Source of the DNA: Pseudomonadota bacterium
GTDB lineage: Bacteria > Pseudomonadota > Alphaproteobacteria > Sphingomonadales > Sphingomonadaceae
Direction of reading: 5' to 3'
Length of the DNA stretch: 64,000 nt
NCBI GenBank assembly: GCA_023400405.1
Contig: JAEXFD010000002.1
Coordinates: forward strand, 1 to 64,000
The position numbers were made by a program, and so were the translations under genes. Shown here in pieces: positions 45,112 through 52,983 of this stretch. Numbering within the stretch: the first letter of the stretch is position 1; each line of letters begins with the position of its first letter. The notes under the pieces are model-generated. The model was not told the DNA's origin. It ran no database searches and was given only the letters and a program-made list of their open reading frames with translations.

Positions 45112-45534
45112 CTACGACTTCCGGTCGAGCGAGACTCCGTACAGTTCCATGCGGTGATCGACCAGGCGGAAGCCCAGCCGCTCCGCGATCTGCTTTTGGA
45201 GCAGCTCGAGCTCGGGATCGACGAATTCGATCACTTCGCCGGTCTCGACGTTGATCAGGTGGTCGTGATGCGCTTCCGGCGCCGGTTCGTAGCGCGCGCG
45301 GCCATCGCCGAAATCGTGGCGATCGAGGATGCCGGCCTCTTCGAACAGGCGGACGGTGCGATAGACCGTGGCGATCGAGATGCCCGGGTCGATCGCCGAG
45401 GCGCGCTCATAGACCTTTTCGACGTCGGGATGATCCTCGGCATCGGACAGGACGCGCGCGATTACCTTGCGCTGCTCGGTGATGCGCAGCCCCTTTTCGT
45501 GGCAAAGCGCTTCGAGATCGATCTTGCGGGGCAT
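45112..45534 (-). CDS. fur: Fur-family ferric uptake regulator
   Basis: 140 residues. Winged helix in GLRITEQRKVIARVLSDAEDHPDVEKVYERA and ISIATVYRTVRLFEEAGIL. Metal ligands are in EPAPEAHHDHLINVETGEVIEF. The CxxC pair of E. coli Fur is absent, as in many alphaproteobacterial Fur/Mur proteins. It could therefore respond to iron or manganese. A terminator separates it from mucR, so it has its own promoter in the ~100-base gap. Confidence 0.92.
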   Translation of the reverse strand: MPRKIDLEALCHEKGLRITEQRKVIARVLSDAEDHPDVEKVYERASAIDPGISIATVYRTVRLFEEAGILDRHDFGDGRARYEPAPEAHHDHLINVETGEVIEFVDPELELLQKQIAERLGFRLVDHRMELYGVSLDRKS

Positions 45535-45581
45535 GGCGCCGATGTAACCATAATGCCGCGGGGTTGAAAGAGGGGCCAATG

Positions 45582-45613
45582 AAAAGGCCGGCCGAGGGTG
45601 CCCCCGGCCGGCC
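45582..45613 (-). terminator. Rho-independent terminator after mucR
   Basis: On the minus strand GGCCGGCCG...CGGCCGGCC forms a 9-bp GC stem followed by TTTTC. It lies 25 bases beyond the mucR stop and upstream of fur, isolating the two genes. Confidence 0.75.
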
Positions 45614-45638
45614 GGATGTTTTCCCGCTCTCGCTCGGC

Positions 45639-46052
45639 TCAGCGCTTGCGGCGCTTGGTGCCCAGGCCGATCTTCTTGGCGAGGCTGCGGCGCTGCTCGG
45701 CATAGTTGGGCGCGACCATCGGATAGTCGGCCGGCAGGTTCCACTTGGCGCGATACTGTTCCGGGGTCATCTGATAGTGCGTCATCAGGTGCCGCTTCAG
45801 CATCTTCAGCTTCTTACCGTCCTCGAGGCAGACGATATAGTCGGGCTTGATCGAAGCGCGGATCGAAACGGCCGGCTCCTGCTTCACTTCTGGCTCGGCA
45901 GCGGGGCGGCCAAGTCCCGAAAGGGCGCCGTGTACGTTCGCGATCAGAAGCGGCAGATCGGAAACCGAAACGCTGTTGTTGCTGACATGGGCGGCGACAA
46001 TATCGGCGGTCAGGGAAACGAGCGTCTCGTCAATCTCGGCTTGGTTGTCCAT
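45639..46052 (-). CDS. mucR: MucR/Ros-family zinc-finger transcriptional regulator
   Basis: 137 residues. An N-terminal oligomerising part (VSLTADIVAAHVSNNSVSVSDLPLLI) and the Ros-type zinc finger: YIVCLEDGKKLKMLKRHLMTHYQMTPEQYRAKWNLP, with Cys, Asp and two His as ligands. Such proteins act as H-NS-like silencers of AT-rich promoters in alphaproteobacteria. A basic tail (KKIGLGTKRRKR) ends the protein. ATG at 46052 was preferred to a GTG one codon earlier. Confidence 0.93.
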   Translation of the reverse strand: MDNQAEIDETLVSLTADIVAAHVSNNSVSVSDLPLLIANVHGALSGLGRPAAEPEVKQEPAVSIRASIKPDYIVCLEDGKKLKMLKRHLMTHYQMTPEQYRAKWNLPADYPMVAPNYAEQRRSLAKKIGLGTKRRKR

Positions 46053-46161
46053 CACTATCCTTTCGACCCAAATAGGCGACTATTGGCCAGTCGTCCGCGC
46101 GGCGATATCGGGCCATTTCGGACCAAAGGCAAGCGACAAACGTGGCAAATATTCGGGATCT

Positions 46162-46638
46162 TCAGGCCATGTGGCGGGCATAGGTATGGGCGTCGAACGA
46201 CTGTCCATTTCGACCGCTATAATAGTTGCGGCGTTCGCCAACCTTTTCAAAGCCTTCTTGTCGGTAGAGCCGGACGGCATCGTTTCCTGAACGAACCTCG
46301 AGGTGCAGCTTGTCCGCGCCGCGCGCCTCGGCTTCCGCGATCACGGCGCGCAGAAGCGCCCGCGCGACCCCTCGCCGGCGGGCCGCCGGCCGGGTGGCGA
46401 GCAGCAGGAGTTCGGCCTCGCCGGCCATGGCGCGCGCCAGGGCGAAGCCAGCATCTTCGCCATCTAGGCTCGCGATTACCAGCCACACGCCGGGCAGCGA
46501 GAGCATGCCGAGGCACTGCGCGCTGGTCCACGCCTCGCCGAAGCGCGGATCGAAGGCCTGCTGCATGATCGCATTGACCTGGGGGAGGTCGTGCGTGCCG
46601 CCTTCGCGCAGCTCGGTGAAATGAAGCGTGCCGGTCAT
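46162..46638 (-). CDS. rimI: GNAT acetyltransferase, ribosomal-protein-alanine N-acetyltransferase type
   Basis: 158 residues. The acetyl-CoA-binding motif is LLLLATRPAARRRGVARALLRAVIAEA, followed by LHLEVRSGNDAVRLYRQEGFEKVGERRNYY, typical of RimI. Its start overlaps the tsaB stop (ATGA), the familiar tsaB-rimI pairing. Expected to acetylate ribosomal protein S18 or similar targets. Confidence 0.88.
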   Translation of the reverse strand: MTGTLHFTELREGGTHDLPQVNAIMQQAFDPRFGEAWTSAQCLGMLSLPGVWLVIASLDGEDAGFALARAMAGEAELLLLATRPAARRRGVARALLRAVIAEAEARGADKLHLEVRSGNDAVRLYRQEGFEKVGERRNYYSGRNGQSFDAHTYARHMA

Positions 46639-47348
46639 GCCAGGCCCCGCTCGGCGAGCGTCTTGGCATCGGGCGCGCGTCCGTAGATCGGCCGCGGGGG
46701 CAGGCCGGCGAAATCCGGCGGGAGCAGCAGCGCGTCTATCGCATTGGGCAGCGCCTCGGCGAAATCCCCATCGGCGGTGATCGCCGAAAGGTGGCGCACG
46801 CCGCTGCCGATTGCGGGAATGGCGCCAAGTGCCTCGAGCGCCGCGGCGGGTGCGAGCGAGCGGAGCGGGGCCGCTTCGGTGAGGAATGGCGAAGAACGAA
46901 ACGCCTGCATGAAGACTTCACCGTGCCCGCCTTCGAGTACCACGGCAAGCGCGGGAAGGCTGGGGCGTGCCGCGAAACCCGCCGCGGCGAGCAGCGCGAG
47001 CGACGAATAGCCTTGCACCTCGGCGCTCCAGCCGATGCCCAGGCCGATCGCCGCGGCGATCCCGACCCGGACGCCGGTGAAGCTGCCCGGGCCGACATCG
47101 ACCAGGATGCGCGCCGCGCGGCCCCGGTCGGGCAGCGCAGCGATCATCGGCACCAGCCGCTCGGCATGGCCACGGCCCACCACGTCATGCGCCGCGGCGA
47201 CGACTGTGCCCGCCTCGATCAGCGCCACCGAACAGGCGGCGGTGGCCGTCTCGATGACGAGCGTGCGGCCAGCCGGATCAGACGATGCGATTGAACTGCT
47301 CGAATTCGGGACGGGGGAGTCGATCGAAGATGGTGGAGGGGTCGCCAT
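46635..47348 (-). CDS. tsaB: tRNA threonylcarbamoyladenosine biosynthesis protein TsaB
   Basis: About 237 residues from the only in-frame ATG (47348). The recognised protein begins at TLVIETATAACSVALIEAG (about residue 29), followed by ILVDVGPGSFTGVRVGIA, the ASKHA-fold signature. It supports TsaD in making t6A37 on tRNAs. The first ~28 residues overlap the end of the nitroreductase gene by 71 bases in another frame and look unlike a TsaB N-terminus. No ATG, GTG or TTG is available nearer, so the true start is uncertain and may be a rare codon. Confidence 0.85.
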   Translation of the reverse strand: MATPPPSSIDSPVPNSSSSIASSDPAGRTLVIETATAACSVALIEAGTVVAAAHDVVGRGHAERLVPMIAALPDRGRAARILVDVGPGSFTGVRVGIAAAIGLGIGWSAEVQGYSSLALLAAAGFAARPSLPALAVVLEGGHGEVFMQAFRSSPFLTEAAPLRSLAPAAALEALGAIPAIGSGVRHLSAITADGDFAEALPNAIDALLLPPDFAGLPPRPIYGRAPDAKTLAERGLA

Positions 47349-47871
47349 GGCCCAGTGTCGTGATGAAATTGGATTTCACATGGGGCTGGTCCGCAAAAAA
47401 GGCTTCGTCAACCTTGGCGTTGTCGAATCCCGACATGGGACCGGTATCGAAGCCGAGCGCGCGCGCCGCAATCAGCAGGTACGCGCCCTGCAGCGTCGAG
47501 TTGCGAAAGGCATGGGCGTGGCGGATTTCTTCGGACGGGAACCAGTCCTTCGCCCCCGGCGCATGCGGGAAGAGCCAGGGCAACTGTTCGTTGAACGCGA
47601 GGTCCATGCCGATGATGACGGTCGCCGGGGCCTTGCGGATCTTGTCCGGGTTGCTGCCGGTGGCGAGCGACGCGAGCTTCTCCTTGCCCTCGTCCGTGGT
47701 CAGCCAGACGAAGCGCGCCGCCTGGTTGTTGGCGGAGGTCGGCCCCATCTTGAGCAGGTCGTAGATGCGGCGGATGTCCGCCTCGGTCACCGGCTCGTCG
47801 GTATAGCCGTTATAGGTGCGCGCGGTACGAAAGATCGTATCCAGCCCCGCATCGTCGAGGGGTCGGCCCAT
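47278..47871 (-). CDS. Nitroreductase family protein, RutE (malonic semialdehyde reductase)-like
   Basis: 197 residues, an FMN-dependent oxidoreductase. RTARTYNGYTDEPVTEADIRRIYDLLKMGPTSANNQAARFVWL matches the RutE/HadB branch, as do MDLAFNEQLPWLFPHAP and GPMSGFDNAKVDEAFF. RutE works in pyrimidine degradation, but no other rut gene is present, so a general aldehyde or nitro reductase role is equally possible. It overlaps the tsaB start region and lies 45 bases after nfu. Confidence 0.85.
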   Translation of the reverse strand: MGRPLDDAGLDTIFRTARTYNGYTDEPVTEADIRRIYDLLKMGPTSANNQAARFVWLTTDEGKEKLASLATGSNPDKIRKAPATVIIGMDLAFNEQLPWLFPHAPGAKDWFPSEEIRHAHAFRNSTLQGAYLLIAARALGFDTGPMSGFDNAKVDEAFFADQPHVKSNFITTLGHGDPSTIFDRLPRPEFEQFNRIV

Positions 47872-47916
47872 GGTCCAGTCCTTTTCGGTCGGTGAAATCG
47901 CGTTTGGGGCGGCGGC

Positions 47917-48489
47917 TCAGACCGCACGCACCTCGGTCACTTCGGGAACATAATATTTGAGCAGCTGCTCGATGCCGTTCTTGAGCGTCGCGGTCGAGGA
48001 GGGGCAGCCCGAACAGGCGCCCTGCATCTGCAGATAGACCTTGCCGGCATCGAATCCGCGATAGACAATGTCGCCGCCGTCATTGGCGACCGCGGGGCGG
48101 ACGCGCGTCTCGATCAATTCCTTGATCTGCGCGACGATTTCGGCGTCCTCAGGATCGTCCCCGAAGCTGGCGTCTTCCGATGGCACCGCGAACCCCGCGG
48201 CGGCGGGGCGGAACAGCGGCATGTTCGCCGAGAAATGGTCGAGCAGGATGGCGAGCACGTCGGGCTTGAGGCCCTGCCATTCGACGCCCGGCGCCGCGGT
48301 CACCGAAACGAAGTCGCGGCCGAAGAACACGCCGGTCACGTCGCCCAGCCCGAACAGTGCCTCGGCGAGCGGCGAGGCTTCCGCTTCCTCGGGTGTCGCG
48401 AAGTCGCGCGTGCCCGCGTCCATCACGGTACGGCCCGGCAGGAATTTGAGCGTCGCCGGATTGGGCGTGGCTTCGGTCTCGATCAACAT
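47917..48489 (-). CDS. nfuA: NfuA/NifU-family Fe-S cluster carrier
   Basis: 190 residues from MLIETEATPNPATLKFLPG, the normal beginning of Nfu1-type proteins; an ATG three codons earlier is less likely. The N-terminal Nfu domain is followed by the C-terminal NifU domain with the cluster-binding CxxC in MQGACSGCPSSTATLKNG. It hands 4Fe-4S clusters to client enzymes in the cytoplasm, downstream of the Suf system encoded at the end of the window. Confidence 0.92.
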   Translation of the reverse strand: MLIETEATPNPATLKFLPGRTVMDAGTRDFATPEEAEASPLAEALFGLGDVTGVFFGRDFVSVTAAPGVEWQGLKPDVLAILLDHFSANMPLFRPAAAGFAVPSEDASFGDDPEDAEIVAQIKELIETRVRPAVANDGGDIVYRGFDAGKVYLQMQGACSGCPSSTATLKNGIEQLLKYYVPEVTEVRAV

Positions 48490-48566
48490 GCCGCCCATTT
48501 GGGCGCAAGGGCGATGCGGATCAAGCGCGCGGCGGGAAACGGATGGTTTCTCGCCTGCAAGAGGGG

Positions 48567-48833
48567 TTACGGCTCGTCCTCGTGCCGGGTGGCTTCGGTC
48601 ACGCTCTGGTCGTGGCCGCTCTTGTCGCTGAAGAAGGCGGCGGCGAACAGGCCGCAGCCGAGCAGCGTCGAGAGGAAGACGCCGCCGATCGTCGCCAGGA
48701 TCGCCGACGGATAGAGTGCATCGTAGAGCGAAAGGTAATAGAGCGCGCCGGCGACCATCAGCACGCCGATCAGCGCGATCCAGCCGATCATGCGGCGGAA
48801 TTCGGCCCAGGCCCGGGTCTCGTTTGCAGTCAT
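48567..48833 (-). CDS. Small two-helix membrane protein
   Basis: 88 residues. Two hydrophobic helices, MIGWIALIGVLMVAGALYYL and AILATIGGVFLSTLLGCGLF, joined by a short loop, with a charged C-terminal tail (DKSGHDQSVTEATRHEDEP) probably in the cytoplasm. It looks like a common sphingomonad inner-membrane protein of unknown function. Confidence 0.75.
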   Translation of the reverse strand: MTANETRAWAEFRRMIGWIALIGVLMVAGALYYLSLYDALYPSAILATIGGVFLSTLLGCGLFAAAFFSDKSGHDQSVTEATRHEDEP

Positions 48834-48882
48834 CTGGCGCTACTCCTCGATGGCGCCGATGTGGCCCGGAGGGGAGCGAAGT

Positions 48883-49716
48883 TCAACCGTCGAGCGCCTT
48901 CATCGCCGCGTTCCAGCGGTTCACATTGGCGCGCGCCTCCTGGACGAAGGCGGAGCTGCGGATCCAGGCGAGGAACTGGTCGACGAACCAGCGGCCCGGC
49001 TGGCGGAGCGGCCGGCGGAACTGGATGAGCAGCACGACCCGGGTGCCCGACGTGTCGTTCCACACTTCGTGGTCGTAGGTGTCGTCGAACACCAGCGTCT
49101 CGCCCTCCGCCCAGCGCACGACGCGATCGTCGATGCGCATGCGCACGTCGCCGTCGCGCGGGACGATCAGGCCGAGATGGCAGGTGATCAGTCCCTTGGT
49201 GACGCCGCGATGCGCGGGGATGTGCGTGCCGGGCGCCAGGATCGAGAAGAAGGCGCTGTTGAGCCCCGGGATCCCTTCGACCAGCCGCGTCGTCACTGGA
49301 CAGCGATCGAGATTCTCCTGCACGAAATAGCCATAGCCGTAGAGGAAGAAGCTGCGCCATTGGTTGACCGGCGCGATTGCGCGGTGATCGGGTGAGATTT
49401 CGGAGAGCGACGGGGCGGGGCGATGCCCGAGCGCGGCGGCGATCGCCTCGTGGCGGATCGCCTGCCAGTTCGCGCGCAGCGCCTGGGTCCAGGGAAAGTC
49501 GCGGACGTCGAGAACCGGCTCGGTGGGGACGAGCGACGAACCGGCGATGAACCGGTCGAACAGCCCACGCAGGTGCTTGCCATATTTGATCAGGAAGGGC
49601 CGGTTCTTCTCCGCCCGCATCGGCGCGTCGGGCATCCGGGCGCCGGACATCATCGCGAGGTCCGGGATCATCTCCCGGGCGTCCGCCTCGGGCATTTCGC
49701 CCGAATCGCGCCACAT
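48883..49716 (-). CDS. Aspartyl/asparaginyl beta-hydroxylase-domain protein
   Basis: 277 residues. A non-heme iron dioxygenase of the Asp_Arg_Hydrox/LpxO type: NSAFFSILAPGTHIPAHRGVTKGLITCHLGLIVP holds the first iron and oxoglutarate ligands and FDDTYDHEVWNDTSGTRVVLLIQFRRP the second His and Arg. The C-terminal WFVDQFLAWIRSSAFVQEA is typical. Members hydroxylate lipid A acyl chains or protein Asp/Asn. The start at MWRDSGEMPEA is uncertain; a GTG eight codons earlier is possible. The frame stays open far upstream only as antisense of the M16 gene. Confidence 0.82.
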   Translation of the reverse strand: MWRDSGEMPEADAREMIPDLAMMSGARMPDAPMRAEKNRPFLIKYGKHLRGLFDRFIAGSSLVPTEPVLDVRDFPWTQALRANWQAIRHEAIAAALGHRPAPSLSEISPDHRAIAPVNQWRSFFLYGYGYFVQENLDRCPVTTRLVEGIPGLNSAFFSILAPGTHIPAHRGVTKGLITCHLGLIVPRDGDVRMRIDDRVVRWAEGETLVFDDTYDHEVWNDTSGTRVVLLIQFRRPLRQPGRWFVDQFLAWIRSSAFVQEARANVNRWNAAMKALDG

Positions 49717-49917
49717 CGCGCTGCCGTTGCTGGGCGCCACCTTCACGTCAACTGGCCCTTGATACGCTTTTCCATCGGCGGAACTTGCCGCCAACCCGGC
49801 ACCTACGAACCGGGTGGGTCGAAAACGTGGCGGCGCATAAGTGCCAGGATGTTTCCGTACATCTGCGGGAAAGCTTCGCGCTGGCATGGCTCGGCGTTCC
49901 GCCTTAATGGACACCGC

Positions 49918-52794
49918 ATGAAGTTCTTCCCGCGCGCCGCGCGCTTCGGCCTCCTCGCCCTCGTCACGCTTTCGCCGGTCCTGCCCGTCCGCGCGCAGAC
50001 CGCCGTCCCCGCCACCCAGACGGTCGGCCGCCCGGTCCAGACCGCCGACGATCCCTGGCTCTACAAGCATAGCGACCTCGTCCATGACGATGCGTGGAAG
50101 TTCGGGCGGCTGCCGAACGGGCTGCGCTATGCGGTGCGCAAGAACGGGGTTCCGCCGGGGCAGGTCTCGATCCGCGTCCGCATGGATGTCGGTTCGCTGA
50201 TGGAGCAGGACAGCGAGCGCGGCTTCGCGCACTTGCTCGAGCACTTGTCCTTCCGCGGATCGGTGCACGTGCCGGACGGCGAATCGAAGCGGATCTGGCA
50301 GCGGCTGGGCGTGACCTTCGGCTCGGATTCGAACGCCAGCACCACCTTCGTTGCGACGACGTACAAGCTCGACCTGCCGATGGCGACGCCGGCCGGGCTC
50401 GACGAGAGCTTCAAGATCCTTGCCGGCATGATGTCCGGCCCGCAGATCACCCAGCAGATCCTCGATTCCGAGCGGCCGGTGGTGCTTGCCGAGGGCCGCG
50501 AGCAGCCGGGGCCGCAGAAGCGGCTGCAGGACGCGATGCTCGACCTGATGTTCGCGGGCCAGCCGCTTGCCGACCGCGAGCCGATTGGCACGGTCGAGAC
50601 GCTGACCGCCGCGACTCCCGCCACGGTCCAGGCCTTCCATGATCGCTGGTATCGCCCCGAGCGCGCGACCGTGATCGCGATCGGCGATGTCGATCCCGCG
50701 TTGCTCGAGCAGCTCGTGACCCAGTACTTCTCGGATTGGAAGGGCGTCGGCCCTGCCGTGCCGAGCCCGGACTTCGGCCAGCCGGTCGAAGGCAAGCCGG
50801 TTGCCGGCAGCCTGGTCGAGCCGGCGATCCCGACGCTGACGACGATGGCGATCGTGCGCCCGTGGACGGTGCTCGCCGACACGGTGATCTTCAACCAGAA
50901 ACGGATGATCGACCTCGTCGCGATCCGCATCATCAATCGCAGGCTCGAGACGCGGGCGCGGTCGGGCGGCAGCTTCATCGCGGCGGGGGCGGACCTTTCC
51001 GACATCGCCCGCTCCGCCAACGTCACCACCGTCCAGGTGCTGCCGGTCGGCGACGATTGGGAAGCGGCGCTGCGCGACGTGCGCGGCGTGATCGCGGACG
51101 CGCAGAAGACCCGGCCGACCCAGGCCGAGATCGACCGTGAGCTCGCCGAGATCGGCAATTCGATGCAGCAGCGGATCAATACCGCGCCGGTCGAAGCCGG
51201 CGCCAAGCTCGCAGACGACCTGGTCGAGGCGGTCGACATCAACGAGACGGTGACGACGCCCGAATTCTCCTATGCGATCTTCAAGGGCGCGGTGGACGCC
51301 AAGATGTTCACGCCGGCGACCGTGCTGGAATCGTCGAAGAAGGTCTTCCAGGGCACGGCGACCCGCGCGCTGGTCAATACCCATGTCCCCGATCCGACGA
51401 TCACCGCCAAGGTGACCGCCGCGCTCAGCGCCGACGTCTCGGCTGCCGGCAAGCGCAAGGTGATCGGCAATGTCAGCTTCGCCCAGCTTCCCAAGCTCGG
51501 CGCGCCGGGCAAGGAGACCAGCCGCACGCCGATCCTGCCGGGCACCGGCATGGAGAAGGTCGTCTTTGCCAATGGCGTCAACCTGCTGCTCCGCCAGGAT
51601 CCGTCGGAGACCGGCAAGGTCTATGTCCGCGTCCGCTTCGGCCGCGGCCTCAATGCGCTTCCGGCCAAGCCCGGCACGGCGGCCTGGGCCGGCGAGCCCG
51701 CGCTCGTCGCCAGCGGCATCGGCAAGCTCGGCCAGGAAGAGCTCGATGCGCTGACCGGCAGCCGCCAGATCGGCTTCGACTTCGATGTCGGCGAGGATGC
51801 GTTCACCTTCTCGGCGCAGACGAGCAAGGCCGATCTCGCCGACCAGCTCAAGCTGTTCGCGACCAAGCTGGTCGCGCCGGCCTGGGATCCCAATCCGGTG
51901 ATGCGGGCGCGGGTGGCGATGCTGAGCGGCTATGCGGCGCTGTCGTCTTCCCCCGACCAGGTGCTCAACCGCGATCTCGAGCGGCTGCTCCACAATGGCG
52001 ATCCGCGCTGGGGCATTCCGGCCGAATCGACGGTGCGCGACACCACGCCGGCCAGCTTCCGCAAATTCTGGGAGCCGCTGCTCGCCACCGGGCCGATCGA
52101 AGTCGAGGTGTTCGGCGACATGGATGCGGCCGCGACCGTTGATGCCGTGGCCGCTACCTTTGGTGCGCTGAAGCCGCGCGCGGCGAGCAGCGCGCCGGTG
52201 CCGCCGGTGACGTTCCCCGCGCATGTGACCAAGCCGGTGCGGCTCACCCACACCGGCCAGCCCAATCAGGCGGCGGCGGTGATCGCCTGGCCGACCGGGG
52301 GCGGCAGCGCCGGCATCGGCGAGAGCCGCCGGCTCGAGATCCTGGCCGCGGTGTTCCGCGACCGGCTGATCGACCAGCTGCGCAGCCAGGCCGGCATCAG
52401 CTACTCGCCGCAGGTCGCCAGCCAATGGCCGCTCGGCATGCCGGCGGGCGGGCGGATCATCGCGCTGGGCATGGTCCCGCCGGACAAGACCGACTTCTTC
52501 TTCAAGCTCGCCCGCGACATCGCGGCGGACCTGGTGGCGAAGCCGATCGACGCCGACGAGCTCAATCGTGCGATCACGCCCGTCAAGCAGCAGATCCTGC
52601 GCATGTCTTCCGGCAACATGTTCTGGATGCGCCAGGTCGAGGGCGGCAGCTACGATCCCGCCCGCATCGCCGGGGTCGAGACGCTCGCACGGGACTACGC
52701 GCTGGTCACCTCGGCCGACCTCCAGGCACTCGCCGCGAAGTACCTCCAGCCGAGCAAGGACTGGACGCTCGAGGTCGTGCCGGAGAAGCAGTGA
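49918..52794 (+). CDS. Periplasmic M16-family zinc metallopeptidase
   Basis: 958 residues with a signal peptide (MKFFPRAARFGLLALVTLSPVLPVRAQ). The first M16 unit has the inverted zinc motif HxxEH at residues 105-109 (FAHLLEHLSF), with the third ligand Glu about 75 residues later in RPVVLAEGRE. It is followed by several structural M16 repeats lacking the motif (FANGVNLLLRQDPS, IAWPTGGGSAGIGESRRLEIL). This two-half layout is that of PqqL/pitrilysin-type proteases that clear peptides in the periplasm. It is divergent from the hydroxylase gene across ~200 bases. Confidence 0.9.
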   Translation: MKFFPRAARFGLLALVTLSPVLPVRAQTAVPATQTVGRPVQTADDPWLYKHSDLVHDDAWKFGRLPNGLRYAVRKNGVPPGQVSIRVRMDVGSLMEQDSERGFAHLLEHLSFRGSVHVPDGESKRIWQRLGVTFGSDSNASTTFVATTYKLDLPMATPAGLDESFKILAGMMSGPQITQQILDSERPVVLAEGREQPGPQKRLQDAMLDLMFAGQPLADREPIGTVETLTAATPATVQAFHDRWYRPERATVIAIGDVDPALLEQLVTQYFSDWKGVGPAVPSPDFGQPVEGKPVAGSLVEPAIPTLTTMAIVRPWTVLADTVIFNQKRMIDLVAIRIINRRLETRARSGGSFIAAGADLSDIARSANVTTVQVLPVGDDWEAALRDVRGVIADAQKTRPTQAEIDRELAEIGNSMQQRINTAPVEAGAKLADDLVEAVDINETVTTPEFSYAIFKGAVDAKMFTPATVLESSKKVFQGTATRALVNTHVPDPTITAKVTAALSADVSAAGKRKVIGNVSFAQLPKLGAPGKETSRTPILPGTGMEKVVFANGVNLLLRQDPSETGKVYVRVRFGRGLNALPAKPGTAAWAGEPALVASGIGKLGQEELDALTGSRQIGFDFDVGEDAFTFSAQTSKADLADQLKLFATKLVAPAWDPNPVMRARVAMLSGYAALSSSPDQVLNRDLERLLHNGDPRWGIPAESTVRDTTPASFRKFWEPLLATGPIEVEVFGDMDAAATVDAVAATFGALKPRAASSAPVPPVTFPAHVTKPVRLTHTGQPNQAAAVIAWPTGGGSAGIGESRRLEILAAVFRDRLIDQLRSQAGISYSPQVASQWPLGMPAGGRIIALGMVPPDKTDFFFKLARDIAADLVAKPIDADELNRAITPVKQQILRMSSGNMFWMRQVEGGSYDPARIAGVETLARDYALVTSADLQALAAKYLQPSKDWTLEVVPEKQ

Positions 52795-52797
52795 GGG

Positions 52798-52982
52798 GGA
52801 GGTTCGGCTATCCTCGCCCCTTGATAGGGAAGAGGATAGCGTAGCTTGGAGAGGGGTAGAGCGGAGCGCAGCTCCGCGCGGCTGTGTCGCAGCCGCCCAC
52901 CCCTCACCCAGCTCCGACTAAGGCTCTTCGACCCTAAGTCTGCGCAACCCTCTCCCCTCCTTCTGAGGGGCGAGGGGGTGGG
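52798..52982. repeat. GC-rich repeat patch between convergent genes, related to family A
   Basis: Contains GAGGGGGAGG near the left end, a palindrome GAGCGGAGCGCAGCTCCGC-type stem in the middle, and CCTCTCCCCTCC...GAGGGGCGAGGGGGTGGG at the right end. The right end resembles one arm of family A. It fills the 189-base gap between the M16 and acyl-CoA ligase ends and may also terminate both. Confidence 0.55.
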
Positions 52983-52983
52983 A

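Noticed and set aside
46080..46280. 66-codon frame between mucR and rimI
   Set aside because: Overlaps the end of rimI, no ribosome site, no recognisable features.
48883..52425. Very long minus-strand open frame (over 1,100 codons) including the hydroxylase gene
   Set aside because: Only the part up to 49716 matches a protein family; the rest is antisense to the M16 protease and is Arg/His/Asp-rich, the usual mirror of GC-rich coding.
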